From NCBI GenBank assembly GCA_019279435.1, contig JAAALK010000285.1:65706865-65770864 (forward strand): a stretch of DNA of 64,000 bases, given 5' to 3'. Below the pieces are notes generated by a model. The model saw nothing but the letters and a program-made list of their open reading frames with translations, did not search any database and was not told the origin of the DNA. This DNA comes from Zizania palustris. Its lineage: Eukaryota > Streptophyta > Magnoliopsida > Poales > Poaceae. Both the position numbers and the translations under genes were made by a program. Below are positions 55,414 through 64,000 of this stretch, piece after piece. Position 1 is the first letter of the stretch. The number at the start of each line of letters is the position of its first letter.

Positions 55414-56247
55414 CTATATTTGCGACTTCGTATGAGCGAAGTGCTTGAAAAATTGTCTTAAAGTTTCTCCACGTAGCTGCTTCACCTGGAAAAGACTTCC
55501 CGTAGACATTAGGGGTACGAAGGTACCCTGAAAGTTACGTATAAACTTCCTCCTTAATTGCTCCCAGGTTCTAATTGATCCCGGCTTCAAGGACAAAAAC
55601 CAACGCAAAACCACCCCTTCGAGAGCAAGAGGGAAACACTTATCCATGGTGTCTCGAACTCCTCCACTGGCCTCAATTACCAAATCATAAGAACGGGAGA
55701 ACTCCTCGGGGTCCTCCTCTCCAGAGTACTTACAGAGCTTCGAAGTTTTGAAGTTAGGGTCGAAGCGCACTTTCTGTAACTCGAGATTCAGCGGAGACTC
55801 GCTATCGAAGGAAGCGTTCTCTAGGGCTTTAGAATAAGGAAGATCGTCATCTTGAGGCACTTTGGGAATGACCAGGGTGTCCTGAGAACGAAGCCTATAT
55901 GCGGCTTCTTGCCTCCACCTTGCCACTTCAGCTTGGAGACTGGCCATGTGGGTCGCCATGTCACCAAGACCGTCTTCATTTCTTCCGGAAGGATCTTCCG
56001 GGTCTTCAGAACTGTACATGTCAGTTCGAAGTAGAATCGTCATTAGAGGAGGGACTCCGTCTGGCCGAAGCATAGATGGAGTTGGAGGAGGAACTCCATA
56101 TGCTCGATGAAGGGAATTCCCTTCGGGGGTCTGAGGTGGAGGAATTACCGAAGGTCCTCCGACCTCGACTGTATTCGAAGATCTTGCTTCGGAGGTCCAA
56201 GGGGACCTCCGAGTAGGACTACCACCTGAACTCTGCTTAGGAGGCAT
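55414..56247 (-). CDS. gag: Copy 2 gag, 277-codon open frame
   Basis: Starts at ATG 56247 (MPPKQSSGGSPTRRSPWTSE), about 45 bp from the primer site. A Pro/Ser-rich N-terminus is followed by a short coiled coil (MATHMASLQAEVARWRQEA) and the gag capsid domain (FKTSKLCKYSGEEDPEEFSR.., RTWEQLRRKFIRNFQGTF, residues about 160-260). It ends at a premature stop at 55414 shortly after HFAHTKSQI; later gag and the zinc knuckle are out of reach. Best preserved gag of this family in the window. Confidence 0.8.
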   Translation of the reverse strand: MPPKQSSGGSPTRRSPWTSEARSSNTVEVGGPSVIPPPQTPEGNSLHRAYGVPPPTPSMLRPDGVPPLMTILLRTDMYSSEDPEDPSGRNEDGLGDMATHMASLQAEVARWRQEAAYRLRSQDTLVIPKVPQDDDLPYSKALENASFDSESPLNLELQKVRFDPNFKTSKLCKYSGEEDPEEFSRSYDLVIEASGGVRDTMDKCFPLALEGVVLRWFLSLKPGSIRTWEQLRRKFIRNFQGTFVPLMSTGSLFQVKQLRGETLRQFFKHFAHTKSQI

Positions 56248-56289
56248 GGCTTTGAGAACTTGGTAGAGAATGAAGTTTTTTGTACTAGG

Positions 56290-56308
56290 TTCCCCACGGA
56301 CGGCGCCA
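56290..56308 (-). other. Primer binding site of Tat-aORF copy 2
   Basis: TGGCGCCGTCCGTGGGGAA on the - strand, two bases from the 5' LTR at 56311. Unaltered TGGCGCC start, unlike copy 1. Confidence 0.8.
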
Positions 56309-56310
56309 AC

Positions 56311-56804
56311 TGTTGGCGTAAAAGATTACGCTAACAGGTTTTTAGAGATTAGAAACTAACAAATGAAGTGTCTGTGGAATGAATTATTTCAAGCCTCCAA
56401 ATTGGATAATAGCTCAAAGCAGTTCAAAGTTGTGTATTGAATAACTTAGTATTCAATCCCTATTACAGGATAAAATAGGGGGTATTTATAGGTAAAAATC
56501 TTAAGGAAAATACCTTTTTACCCCTCAATTACAACCGACATAGTGGAGACTATTGGGTACCCCTAATAGGGTTAAAATGGTAAAAGAATAATCTAATCAG
56601 AAAGAAGATAAGTCTTCCATCCTTGCTTGTAGATAAGCTCTCTGAAGATTCGACCTTCGAAGTAATACTCCGAACAGAAGTCTGCATTGATTCTTCGAAC
56701 TTGATCATGTACTAAACCGGAGTTAATAATGGAATTTCGGTTTAGTAGATTGCCTTTGCCTTATTATCATAGAGACCCTGAGGATGAAGTATTTTCCCCC
56801 AACA
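56311..56804 (-). repeat. 5' LTR of Tat-aORF copy 2
   Basis: Starts TGTTGGCGTAAAAG, ends TTTTCCCCCAACA, followed by the duplication GCCAT. The - strand TATA-like CTATAAATACCCCC near 56479-56492 would drive gag-pol. Confidence 0.92.
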
Positions 56805-56809
56805 GCCAT

Positions 56810-58281
56810 CCTGAACTCCATTTTCCATATCTCATAATCCTAAAATGTAGCAATGGCTAGGATGATCCAAATAGACTTAAGCATAGGCACAGGTGAAAAC
56901 GTTTCATTATAATCAACACCTTGAATCTATCAGAAACCTTTTGCCACTAATCATGCCTTATAGATGTGAACATTTCCATCAACGTCTATCTTTTTCTTAA
57001 AAATTGATTTACACTCAATAGTTTTTACACCATCGGGTGGATCAACTAAGTTCAAAACTTGGTTTTCTCACATGGCTCATTGGTCCACATACATCAATAT
57101 GTACAATGGCCAATAGCTCACTCACCCTCTCAAAGGCGTCTTTGTCTTTTTGCCAAGTAAGCATGACTCGCATGTGTCGTATGATTCAAAATCAAATGAC
57201 TCCAAAAGTCCGTCACTACGGAGCTTCTGCACGTGCTTCTCATTTATATGACCCAAACAACAGTGCCAGACGTAGGTGAGATTTAAATCATTGAGTCATT
57301 GTTTTTTTTGTACTAATGTTATAAACATGTGCATCCTCAAGACTTAGAATGTATAATCTATTCACCAATGGACAAACACCATAAAGCATATCATTCGAGA
57401 ATATGAAACTAATAACCTTCTTCCTCCAAACATGAAGAAGAGATAATGTTTCTACCCAATACTAGAACATAATAACAATTATTCAATTATAGAACTATTC
57501 CTAACGGTAGTGACAAAGAATAAACGTCGATGGCCAATGATGCAACCTTTGCACCATTGCCGACGCGAATATACAGTTCACCTACTGCACACTTTCTTGA
57601 CCTACTCAGTCCTTGCAACGATTTGCAAGTATGAATCATCGACCCAATATCAAATACCCACAAATCATTTGGACGAGTAGCAAGATTAATTTCAATAACA
57701 TTTATACTTGAAGTAGAAGCCGAAGTCCTACTTCCCTTCTTCTTCCAAATATCTTCCAAGTACAATTTGCAATTCCTGAACCATTGACCAGTTTTGCAAG
57801 CAAACAAGGACATTGAGGTATGATACCTCTTAGCCCGAGCTTGGGTGTCAAAAATGCCTTGGTGTCCGATAATCATATTAATTACATTCTTGTTCTCATA
57901 TGCTAACAAAGCTCAGAGGACAAACAAGTAGGTATGAGAGAACTTACATTAAGTGATTTATTCGAGTGCTTCTCATAAGCCCTCCGGTCAAAAAGTTCAT
58001 CATGATGGGATTCCTCTAGAACATTTCCATTTTTCCTTTCGATTGAGAACACTTCTCAAGTTTCTATACCAATCTGTAAATTGTTTCCATAAAGAATAGA
58101 TCACAAAATTAAATGCAAAGTTCAGCACTATGCTATGTTTATCTTTTATCCAATAAAAATGTTCCACTATTTAAAAATAGTCACTTTCCCTCTAACGATT
58201 AATAGTGGAGTAAGATCCATGTTCATTCTAACTTCTAGTGAGCTTTGGCATCACTGCTAGAAGCTAGGTGACCAAGGTAAG
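56810..58281 (-). pseudogene. Copia gag end, protease, GAG-pre-integrase and start of integrase
   Basis: 57909-57487 reads a damaged zinc knuckle (CKTGQWFRNCKLYLED) and a copia protease with WVFDIGSMIHTCKS (D-S-G changed to D-I-G), ending YSLSLPLGIVL. Near 57,280-57,130 is the GAG-pre-integrase motif (INEKHVQKLRSDGLLESFDF.., CESCLLGKK). The rest of integrase and the first third of RT are missing; sequence near 56,950-56,810 already belongs to RT. Copy 3 truncates it at 58282. Confidence 0.82.
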
Positions 58282-58776
58282 TGTTGGCGTAAAAGATTAC
58301 GCTAACAGGTTTCTGTAGAAGAGAAACTAACAAACGAAGTGTTTGCGAAGAGAACTGTTCTAAGCCTCCGAAAGGATAATAATTTAGAATAGTTCGAATG
58401 TGTGTATTGAATAACTTGTATTCGGTCCCTATTACAGGGTGAAATGGGGGGTATTTATAGGCCCAAACATTAAGGAAAAGACCTATTTACCCCTCTATTA
58501 CAACCGACATAGTGGAAACTATTCGGTTCCCTTAATAGGGCTAAAATGGTAAAAGACAAATCTAATGAGAAAGAAGATAAGTCTTCCATCTTAGCTGGCA
58601 GAAAAGATCTTGGAGGGCCTTAGTTCGAAGATGTACTCCGAACCAATGCCTATCTTCGTACTTCGAACTTGGTTCTGGGTATCTTCGAAGATGATCGTCT
58701 GGGAACCTTCGAATCCGCTGTCTGCCTTTATGTTGCTTCGGTAATAACCCCGAAGATGAGATATTTTCCCCCAATA
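58282..58776 (-). repeat. 3' LTR of Tat-aORF copy 3
   Basis: Starts TGTTGGCGTAAAAG; the end reads TTTTCCCCCAATA, with the final CA changed to TA. GTAGCCCCTCGAATACG follows, read on the - strand as a G-rich polypurine tract. Confidence 0.9.
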
Positions 58777-59105
58777 GTAGCCCCTCGAATACGCTTCTCC
58801 GTTTGACCTGTAACGTTAGGAGAGCAGTATACGGATGGAAAAGATAACCAAACATAGGGGTTATTGATTTTTATTTTATCTCCGAAATGCATGAAGATAT
58901 GAACTTTCGAATCAGTCTTAAGGTAATTGCTTTTCGAACTATCTTAGAACCGACTCAAGAAGTTCGAAAGTCTTTTAGACTTAGAGAAAATAGCCGTTAA
59001 GTTTCTGTTTCCAACGGAAACTGTAGCAGGCGCTAATTTCGTAAGAGGAGTAACTGGCAGGAATGCGAAACGACATGGATTAACGGTAAGAAAGTGAAGT
59101 CTAGG

Positions 59106-59115
59106 CTATAAATAG
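59106..59115 (+). promoter_or_regulatory. TATA box of the antisense gene, copy 3
   Basis: CTATAAATAG, 117 bp upstream of the ATG at 59232, same decamer as in copies 1 and 2. Confidence 0.75.
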
Positions 59116-59231
59116 AAGGCCTAGAAGTTACCTGGTTACCTTTTCATCGCGTTCTTGCAATCAAAAACTTTTTAGCCCTTTGAGTTCTTGAGCCCTAGCC
59201 TCCATTTCCTCAGAGCAATCCGGCGGTCGCG

Positions 59232-62200
59232 ATGGTGAAGACTAAAGGATCTGCACCTCCGTCGGCCTTGGCCCGGCAGCAGGCGGCCGCAGCAGCAGCG
59301 GCGGCAGCGTTGGCGGCGGCACCTCCGATGCCGGCGGCGACATCCATGGCGGCAGGGGGGAGAAATCCCCAAATCGCTGATGACCAAGGTCTGTGTCTGC
59401 CATCGACGAAATATTTGGATCAATCTTTTGAGTTGGGGCCTTCTACATGCAAGAGAGAATCATTGGCAATCACAGCGGGGGGAAAAAATTAGCAATGGAG
59501 TTATGATCCGGAAGCCAGGCAAAGAATCAATTCCATCGCCAAGACCCGGAGAAGTAGTGGTATTCGAAGCCTTCTTCGAAGTTGGCTTGGGCCTCCCTGC
59601 AATGGACTTTCTGGCGGAGGTACTTGATCTGTTCCATGTAACCCTCCCCCAATTATCTCCGAACGCAGTAGCTAGATTAGCTATCTTTGAATGGGCACTG
59701 AGAGCCGAAGGTTGTGAGGGGAGGGCAGAAATCTTCGCTGCACTTCATAGAGCAACTTGCCAGCCGAAGACCTTCGTAGGCTCCGGAGGTGAGAAAATGG
59801 TGGTATCCTTCGGCTCTATAAACTTTAGGCTTCGGGATAAATATGCCCTTCAGTTTCCTGCCAAGGCCATCAATGCTAGATGGTACACTGATTGGGTTCT
59901 GAGATGGTTCTATGCCGAAGTTGGAGCAAGCAGTCCTCTGGCTGGGCCCCTTAAAGAAATTCAATTCCGGAAAGAAGCCTTAGTGCAGCCCAACGAAGGC
60001 CAACTCGAAGCTCGTCTTAACCTGCTTCAAAAGATTAGCCGAAGGTTAAGCATGCGGGACTTAGACGAAGAATTCATCGGACTGTAAATTCCTCCGCTGA
60101 TGGCCAACTGGCCTGTCATCTTCGAGGATGATTCGGAAGGCGGTCTTCGCAAGATTAACTTGACTTCGAGCCCTGCAGGTAACTTTGAAACCAACATGTT
60201 TTATACATATTTACTTCGAAGAAAGACTAATTTGATTTATTTTTTAGCTTCTTCAGCCCCTATTACTTCAGAGCAAATTGTAAGGGCTTCGGAGAAGATT
60301 TTGGGTGCCCCAACTCCGACTGAAAAAGAATGGAGAGTTAAATTGGTCGGGAGTTGGGAGAGGTTTAACAGAGTATGGGGAATGTTGGAGTTGACTCCGC
60401 CCCCTCTAATGGACTGGGTGCCTTTGGAGAAAGGACCCAAGAAGAGGATAGCTGAAGCCGGAGCTTCGAGCTCCGCAAAGACTCCGGTGAAGAAGGTGGC
60501 TCAGAAGCCGAAAAATCTCGCACCTTCGAATCCTGCGCCTTCGAGCTCAAGAACCTCAATCTCCGGTTCTAAAGAAGATGAAGGTATATTATTAGTGAGA
60601 TTGATTGATGAAGATGCAGCTCAACAAAATATTCACATTGAAGATACTGCAGGTATGCCGGAGCCTCAAGCTAATATTGAAGAAGTGAGAGCTCCGGATG
60701 CTCAAGAAGAAGAGCAAATCGAAGCCCCTATGGGCGAAGATGAAGTTGAAGTTACAACTTCAGTTGTGGATGAAGGGAGGACTGCTCAGGGAGATACTCC
60801 GGCAGCTGAAATTTTAACTGTGGATTCAGACGAAGACCTCACCTTCGATCCTCCGAGCAGTCTGGTGCTCGAATGCCCCCAAAATGTCGAAGGTAAACTT
60901 CGCACAATTCTCTTATTATTTTCTGCAAAATTATACAATGTATAATACCTTTGCTTTTGCAGAGCTTCCTTCTGTAGAAGTACAACGCGAAGATCCAATT
61001 CAAGGGCCTTCGACAACTTCGGAGCCGCACCCGGAGGTCGCTCAACAGGGGCCTGGAAGGGGTAAAAGACACATAGAGCCTCTCCCTACTCAAGGATCAA
61101 CTTCGTCTGAGTCAACAGATGAAAGTGAATCAACTGAGGGGGGGCCATCTTCCGAAGTTCCAAGGACCTCAGGAGAACGCTCCGGACCTTCGTCAAGCAG
61201 GGATGACCAAAGGGCTTTGGCAATGCTCCCTCTTTTGACTCCTTTTTTGGAGCCAACTGGGCTTCGGACTCTGCTCAAACCTTTAGGTTGAGTGAGTCGC
61301 AAAGTCGGGGAGACAGAGCTGGTAGCAAAATTAAGCAGGGCGAAGAGTTCGGAGCTTAACGTTGCCCTGGAACGAGCGGCCTACCAGGTATGGAGCACCT
61401 TCGAGCCAATATCTTTAGCGAATTATACTGGGTTCGGAGTTCATCTTCGAACCAGCAGCAAATTATACATGAATAATTTCTTACTCTAGTTTTTTCTTTT
61501 CTCAGCAAGCAGTCTTGGCCCGCGCTGCAACTTTATCGAGCGAGAATGAAATTGCTCAGCTTCGGGAAGAAAATGAAGCTCTTAAACGCAACTTATCTTT
61601 CTCCGAAGCTAGAGTACTTCAAATGGATAATGTGATTTCAACGGAGCGTAGGGCCAGACAGGGCTTGGAGGCTGCTAATAAAGAGCTCGAAGCAGAAAGA
61701 ATCGTGCTTCGGGCTGAAATTGAAAAGGTGCGGTTAGAGCATGCTAGTGCTGGGTCCGAACTTGTAAGGCTCCAAGAGGAAGCTAGCCAACTCCTAAACC
61801 AGAAGAATATTTTAACTACGGAGAATGCTAGGATTTCTGGAGTTTTGGCAGAAACGACTTCGAGCAAGGATGCACTAATTGAAGAAAAGCTTAAGTCGGA
61901 GAAGGTAGCTACGGAGGTCATCGAACAGATGTTAGGTGTTCTAGAGTACTTCGGTACTACTGGATCACTTCCTTCGGATGACAACGTGACTCTGCTGCGC
62001 CGGTTAAAAAGGATCCAAGGAGCAGCGAAGCAAATGAAGACGGCAGGCATTCGTTATGGAGAACTCTCCGGACAAGTGTCTGCCCTCGGACTACTTCGTT
62101 ACTATGAGGATTTGGGCCGAACAATCACTCCGAGCGCAGAGGGCTCCATTATCTTCGACGACGAGCGGCTTTTGAATCCTTCCGAAGGCGTGACTGCCGC

Positions 62201-62898
62201 CTGGCGAGCCTTTCAACCCTCATGGAGAGCCGAAGGTCGTTCCGCGATCAAGGCTTGGATCGATGAAGGCCAACGCCAGAAGCATGTTCGGAGCCAAGCT
62301 TCGAGCAGTTAGCCTCCTCCGAACCCGCAGGTTTAGTAATTATTTAGGATTTTTTGACTATGTAAAGCTCATGCTTGTAAACATTTATCAATGAAAATCT
62401 TGTTTGTTATATTTTTAGTCTTTGCCTCTTATGGAAGACATCGAAGTGTTAGAGCTTAACAACGAACTTCGCTCATTATGGAACACCTTCGAACTTCTAA
62501 AGAGTTATAAGCGTCCTCGATTTCTTATTCCTCGAGATGACTCCGGCGTAATTGCGCCCGAAGTAATCAAAGACGTATTGTCTTATATTAAAGAGGAAGA
62601 AAAAGAGGTTAACGCAAACACCTCGTCTTCTGAAGACACTATTTGGTCTGAAGACGAAGGTGAAGCTCGAAATAAAAGATCTGAAGATCTTAGAAGCTGG
62701 GAAAGAAGCCCCGAACGGCTTCGAACTTGGGCCGAGCTTCAACAGGAACAGAAGGATTTTAGTGCTTCGAAGGGGAGGAAGAGAGTTAAACGTAAAGTTC
62801 TTAGAACTTCCGATGTTGGACCTAGTCGTTCCACCCCTAGCTCTCGGGACCGAAGAGGTCTCCGATTCCTTCTTGGTATAGATACCAATTTTTCATAG
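59232..62898 (+). pseudogene. Antisense gene (PF04195-like) of copy 3, best preserved
   Basis: Exon 1 (59232-60178) starts MVKTKGSAPPSALARQQ, has a poly-Ala run, a one-base insertion near 59487, the core PGEVVVFEAFFEVGLGLP..LPQLSPNAVARLAIFEWALRAEG, and a TAA near 60085 where copy 1 has CAG. Introns are 60179-60247, 60893-60962, 61388-61505 and 62331-62418, all GT-AG. Exon 2 is Lys/Ser- then Asp/Glu-rich. Exon 3 has a TGA at 61289 in place of CGA. Exon 4 (61506-62330) is a coiled coil over about 110 residues, then LGVLEYFGTTGSLPSDD and IRYGELSGQVSALG. A TAG at 62310 precedes the last intron. Exon 5 (62419-62898) is charged and ends RRGLRFLLGIDTNFS. Function unknown; likely a soluble or nuclear protein. 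Confidence 0.8.
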
Positions 62899-63865
62899 TG
62901 TAATCTGTAAACACATTTATTTCAATAATGAATGCCGATTTAAAGTTGTCTCCATATTTACTAGCCCCTCTTTGGGTATAAGCAACTTCAAAATGTATTC
63001 AAAGATGGTTATGCGCAAAGAAAAAACTTCGGAGTACAATTTTTTGGGGGTTCGGAGCCCCTCTGTCATTTAAAGATCTTTTAAAATCTTATGAAATGTC
63101 TTCGACTATTTGTAGTCAGAAGAATGGTAATTTAGTACCTTTGTTTTATGAAAGAAATCAGTTAAGATAACTTTCAGGACACTTTAGTGTCTTAAAAAAT
63201 TTGTCACTTTGGACTATGTTAACAGACATTCGAAGCTCATGGCTCAAATGCTGTTTTGCTTTAGCCACCTTTGGCTTATTTTTGCGATCTCTGACGAACC
63301 AATGGTTCGGAGTTTACAATGGTCTCTTTGGACTCTTTTTACGGATGTCTACCAGCCAATGGCTTGGACTCCGTATAATTTGGCCACCTTCGGCTCTTTT
63401 TGCAGATGTCTACCAGCCAATGGCTTGGACTTCGCAGATTTTGGCCACCTTCGGCTCTTTTTGCAGAAGTCTACCAGCCAATGGCTTGGACTTCGCAGAT
63501 TTTGGCCACCTTCGGCTCTTTTTACGGAAGTCTACCAGCTGCAGTCTGGACTCTGTAGGGTTTTGGCCACATTCGGCTCTTTTTACGAAAGTCTACCAGC
63601 CAATGGCTTGGACTCCGTAGGGTGTAGTTTTGGGCTCTTTTACGGATGCCTACAAGCCGGTGGCCTAGGCTCCGGATTATGTCAGCCCCCACGTCGGATG
63701 CTTCGAACTTTATGGGTTCGATGTCCGAAAATACAACCCAGCTTAATGACACTTCCCTCTCGGTCGACCCCGTGGTTCCAGTGCGTCCACTTGGAAGCTG
63801 GAAGTCTATGAGGGGAAGGCAACTATCAGGGTCATATGCTTTATTAATTTAGAGGATGATTACAA
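62899..63865. repeat. Spacer between antisense gene and pol, copy 3, with 61 bp tandem repeat
   Basis: Noncoding. 63261-63680 holds about seven units of 61 bp, of the type GGCCACCTTCGGCTCTTTTT GCAGATGTCTACCAG. The two central units differ by about one base; outer units diverge. The 'gcccctctttgggtataag' block is at 62964-62982. Frames across the array are artefacts. Confidence 0.88.
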
Positions 63866-64000
63866 GCGAATTACAAGGAGCCCTTATGCGAAGTATCGCT
63901 TTAGGTGCTCCGCATGCCAAGTATGTGCTAACTCTTCACCTTGTAAATTAGCTAATTTAAATGAACCAGGGCGCCCTGAGCGGACAACTAGGTATGGACC
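63866..64000 (-). pseudogene. Copy 3 integrase C-terminus (partial)
   Basis: Read on the - strand, it matches the end of copy 1 integrase (21696-21840), including the tail of the last domain. The gene continues right of the window, so its state is unknown. Confidence 0.7.

Larger units (their letters stand above)
34070..56804 (-). mobile_element. Tat-lineage retrotransposon with antisense gene, copy 2, itself invaded twice
   Basis: LTRs at 34070-34562 (493 bp) and 56311-56804 (494 bp), target duplications GCCAT at 34065-34069 and 56805-56809. The same plan as copy 1 in - orientation. CRM copy 2 (35898-43633) splits the antisense gene; a SIRE-like copia (47378-51064) splits integrase. By eye the LTRs differ by roughly 7-8%, more than copy 1, so this is an older insertion. 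Confidence 0.92.
4770..58281 (-). mobile_element. Old Ty1/copia retrotransposon, host of the nest, in three pieces
   Basis: The pieces are 4770-5354, 32746-34069 and 56810-58281. Read on the - strand they run gag end, protease, GAG-pre-integrase (57.9-57.0 kb), RT and RNase H (34.07-33.0 kb), then LTR (32.87-32.75 and 5.35-4.77 kb). Removing Tat-aORF copy 2 with one GCCAT joins an RT motif in one frame (AFLNGNLSEDVYMT), which proves continuity there. The join across family B (5354 to 32746) is less secure, because no target duplication is left. The 5' LTR would lie beyond copy 3. The left limit, at TGTAGGACC, is a guess. Confidence 0.65.
58282..64000 (-). mobile_element. Tat-lineage retrotransposon with antisense gene, copy 3 (continues off window)
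   Basis: 3' LTR at 58282-58776, antisense gene 59232-62898, tandem-repeat spacer, and the integrase C-terminus entering from the right at 63866. The left target duplication would be GTAAG (58277-58281). Most of gag-pol and the 5' LTR lie beyond the window. Its LTR resembles the piece at 1-169 more than those of copies 1 and 2. Confidence 0.88.

Noticed and set aside
63261..63680. CRISPR-like array
   Set aside because: Units are contiguous 61 bp tandem copies with no unique spacers, in a plant retrotransposon.

Overview
This 64 kb window is nuclear DNA of a flowering plant, most probably a grass. I see no host gene, tRNA or rRNA. Almost every stretch can be assigned to LTR retrotransposons nested inside one another. 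The grass call rests on the families present: a CRM-like (centromeric) Ty3/gypsy family whose pol runs into its 3' LTR, Tat-lineage Ty3/gypsy elements carrying an antisense extra gene of the 'putative gypsy type transposon' (PF04195-like) kind, and SIRE-like and other Ty1/copia remnants.

Layout from left to right. Positions 1-169 are the end of a Tat-family LTR. Positions 170-1043 are an unassigned LTR-like remnant. Positions 1044-3387 are a broken gypsy pol on the + strand, with its noncoding tail to about 4769. From about 4770 to 58281 lies one old Ty1/copia element on the - strand, split into pieces by later insertions. A Tat-like element called here family B (5355-32745, -) sits in its 3' LTR. 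Family B holds CRM copy 1 (5740-13534, +, target duplication CTTAG) and Tat-aORF copy 1 (16295-27536, -, TCTAC). Tat-aORF copy 2 (34070-56804, -, GCCAT) sits in the copia reverse transcriptase. It in turn holds CRM copy 2 (35898-43633, -, GCAGG) and a deleted SIRE-like copia (about 47378-51064, +). Tat-aORF copy 3 (58282 to beyond 64000, -) truncates the copia on the right.

The CRM copies have 911/896 and 911/911 bp LTRs, a tRNA-iMet primer site (TGGTATCAGAGC), a polypurine tract and gag-pol in one frame. By eye their LTR pairs differ by about 0.8% and 0.4%, so both are recent. Two young CRM-like copies 22 kb apart suggest a centromeric or pericentromeric location; this is inference.

The Tat-aORF family is the most unusual content. 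Each copy has gag-pol on the - strand and, between pol and the 3' LTR, a gene on the opposite strand. That gene has its own TATA box (CTATAAATAG), up to five exons with GT-AG introns of roughly 70-120 bp, and a convergent tail-to-tail arrangement with pol across a tandem repeat of about 61 bp. The same arrangement recurs in all three copies. All three antisense genes, and all gag-pol regions except that of CRM copy 1 (one nonsense codon), are visibly broken. All divergences and boundaries were read by eye.
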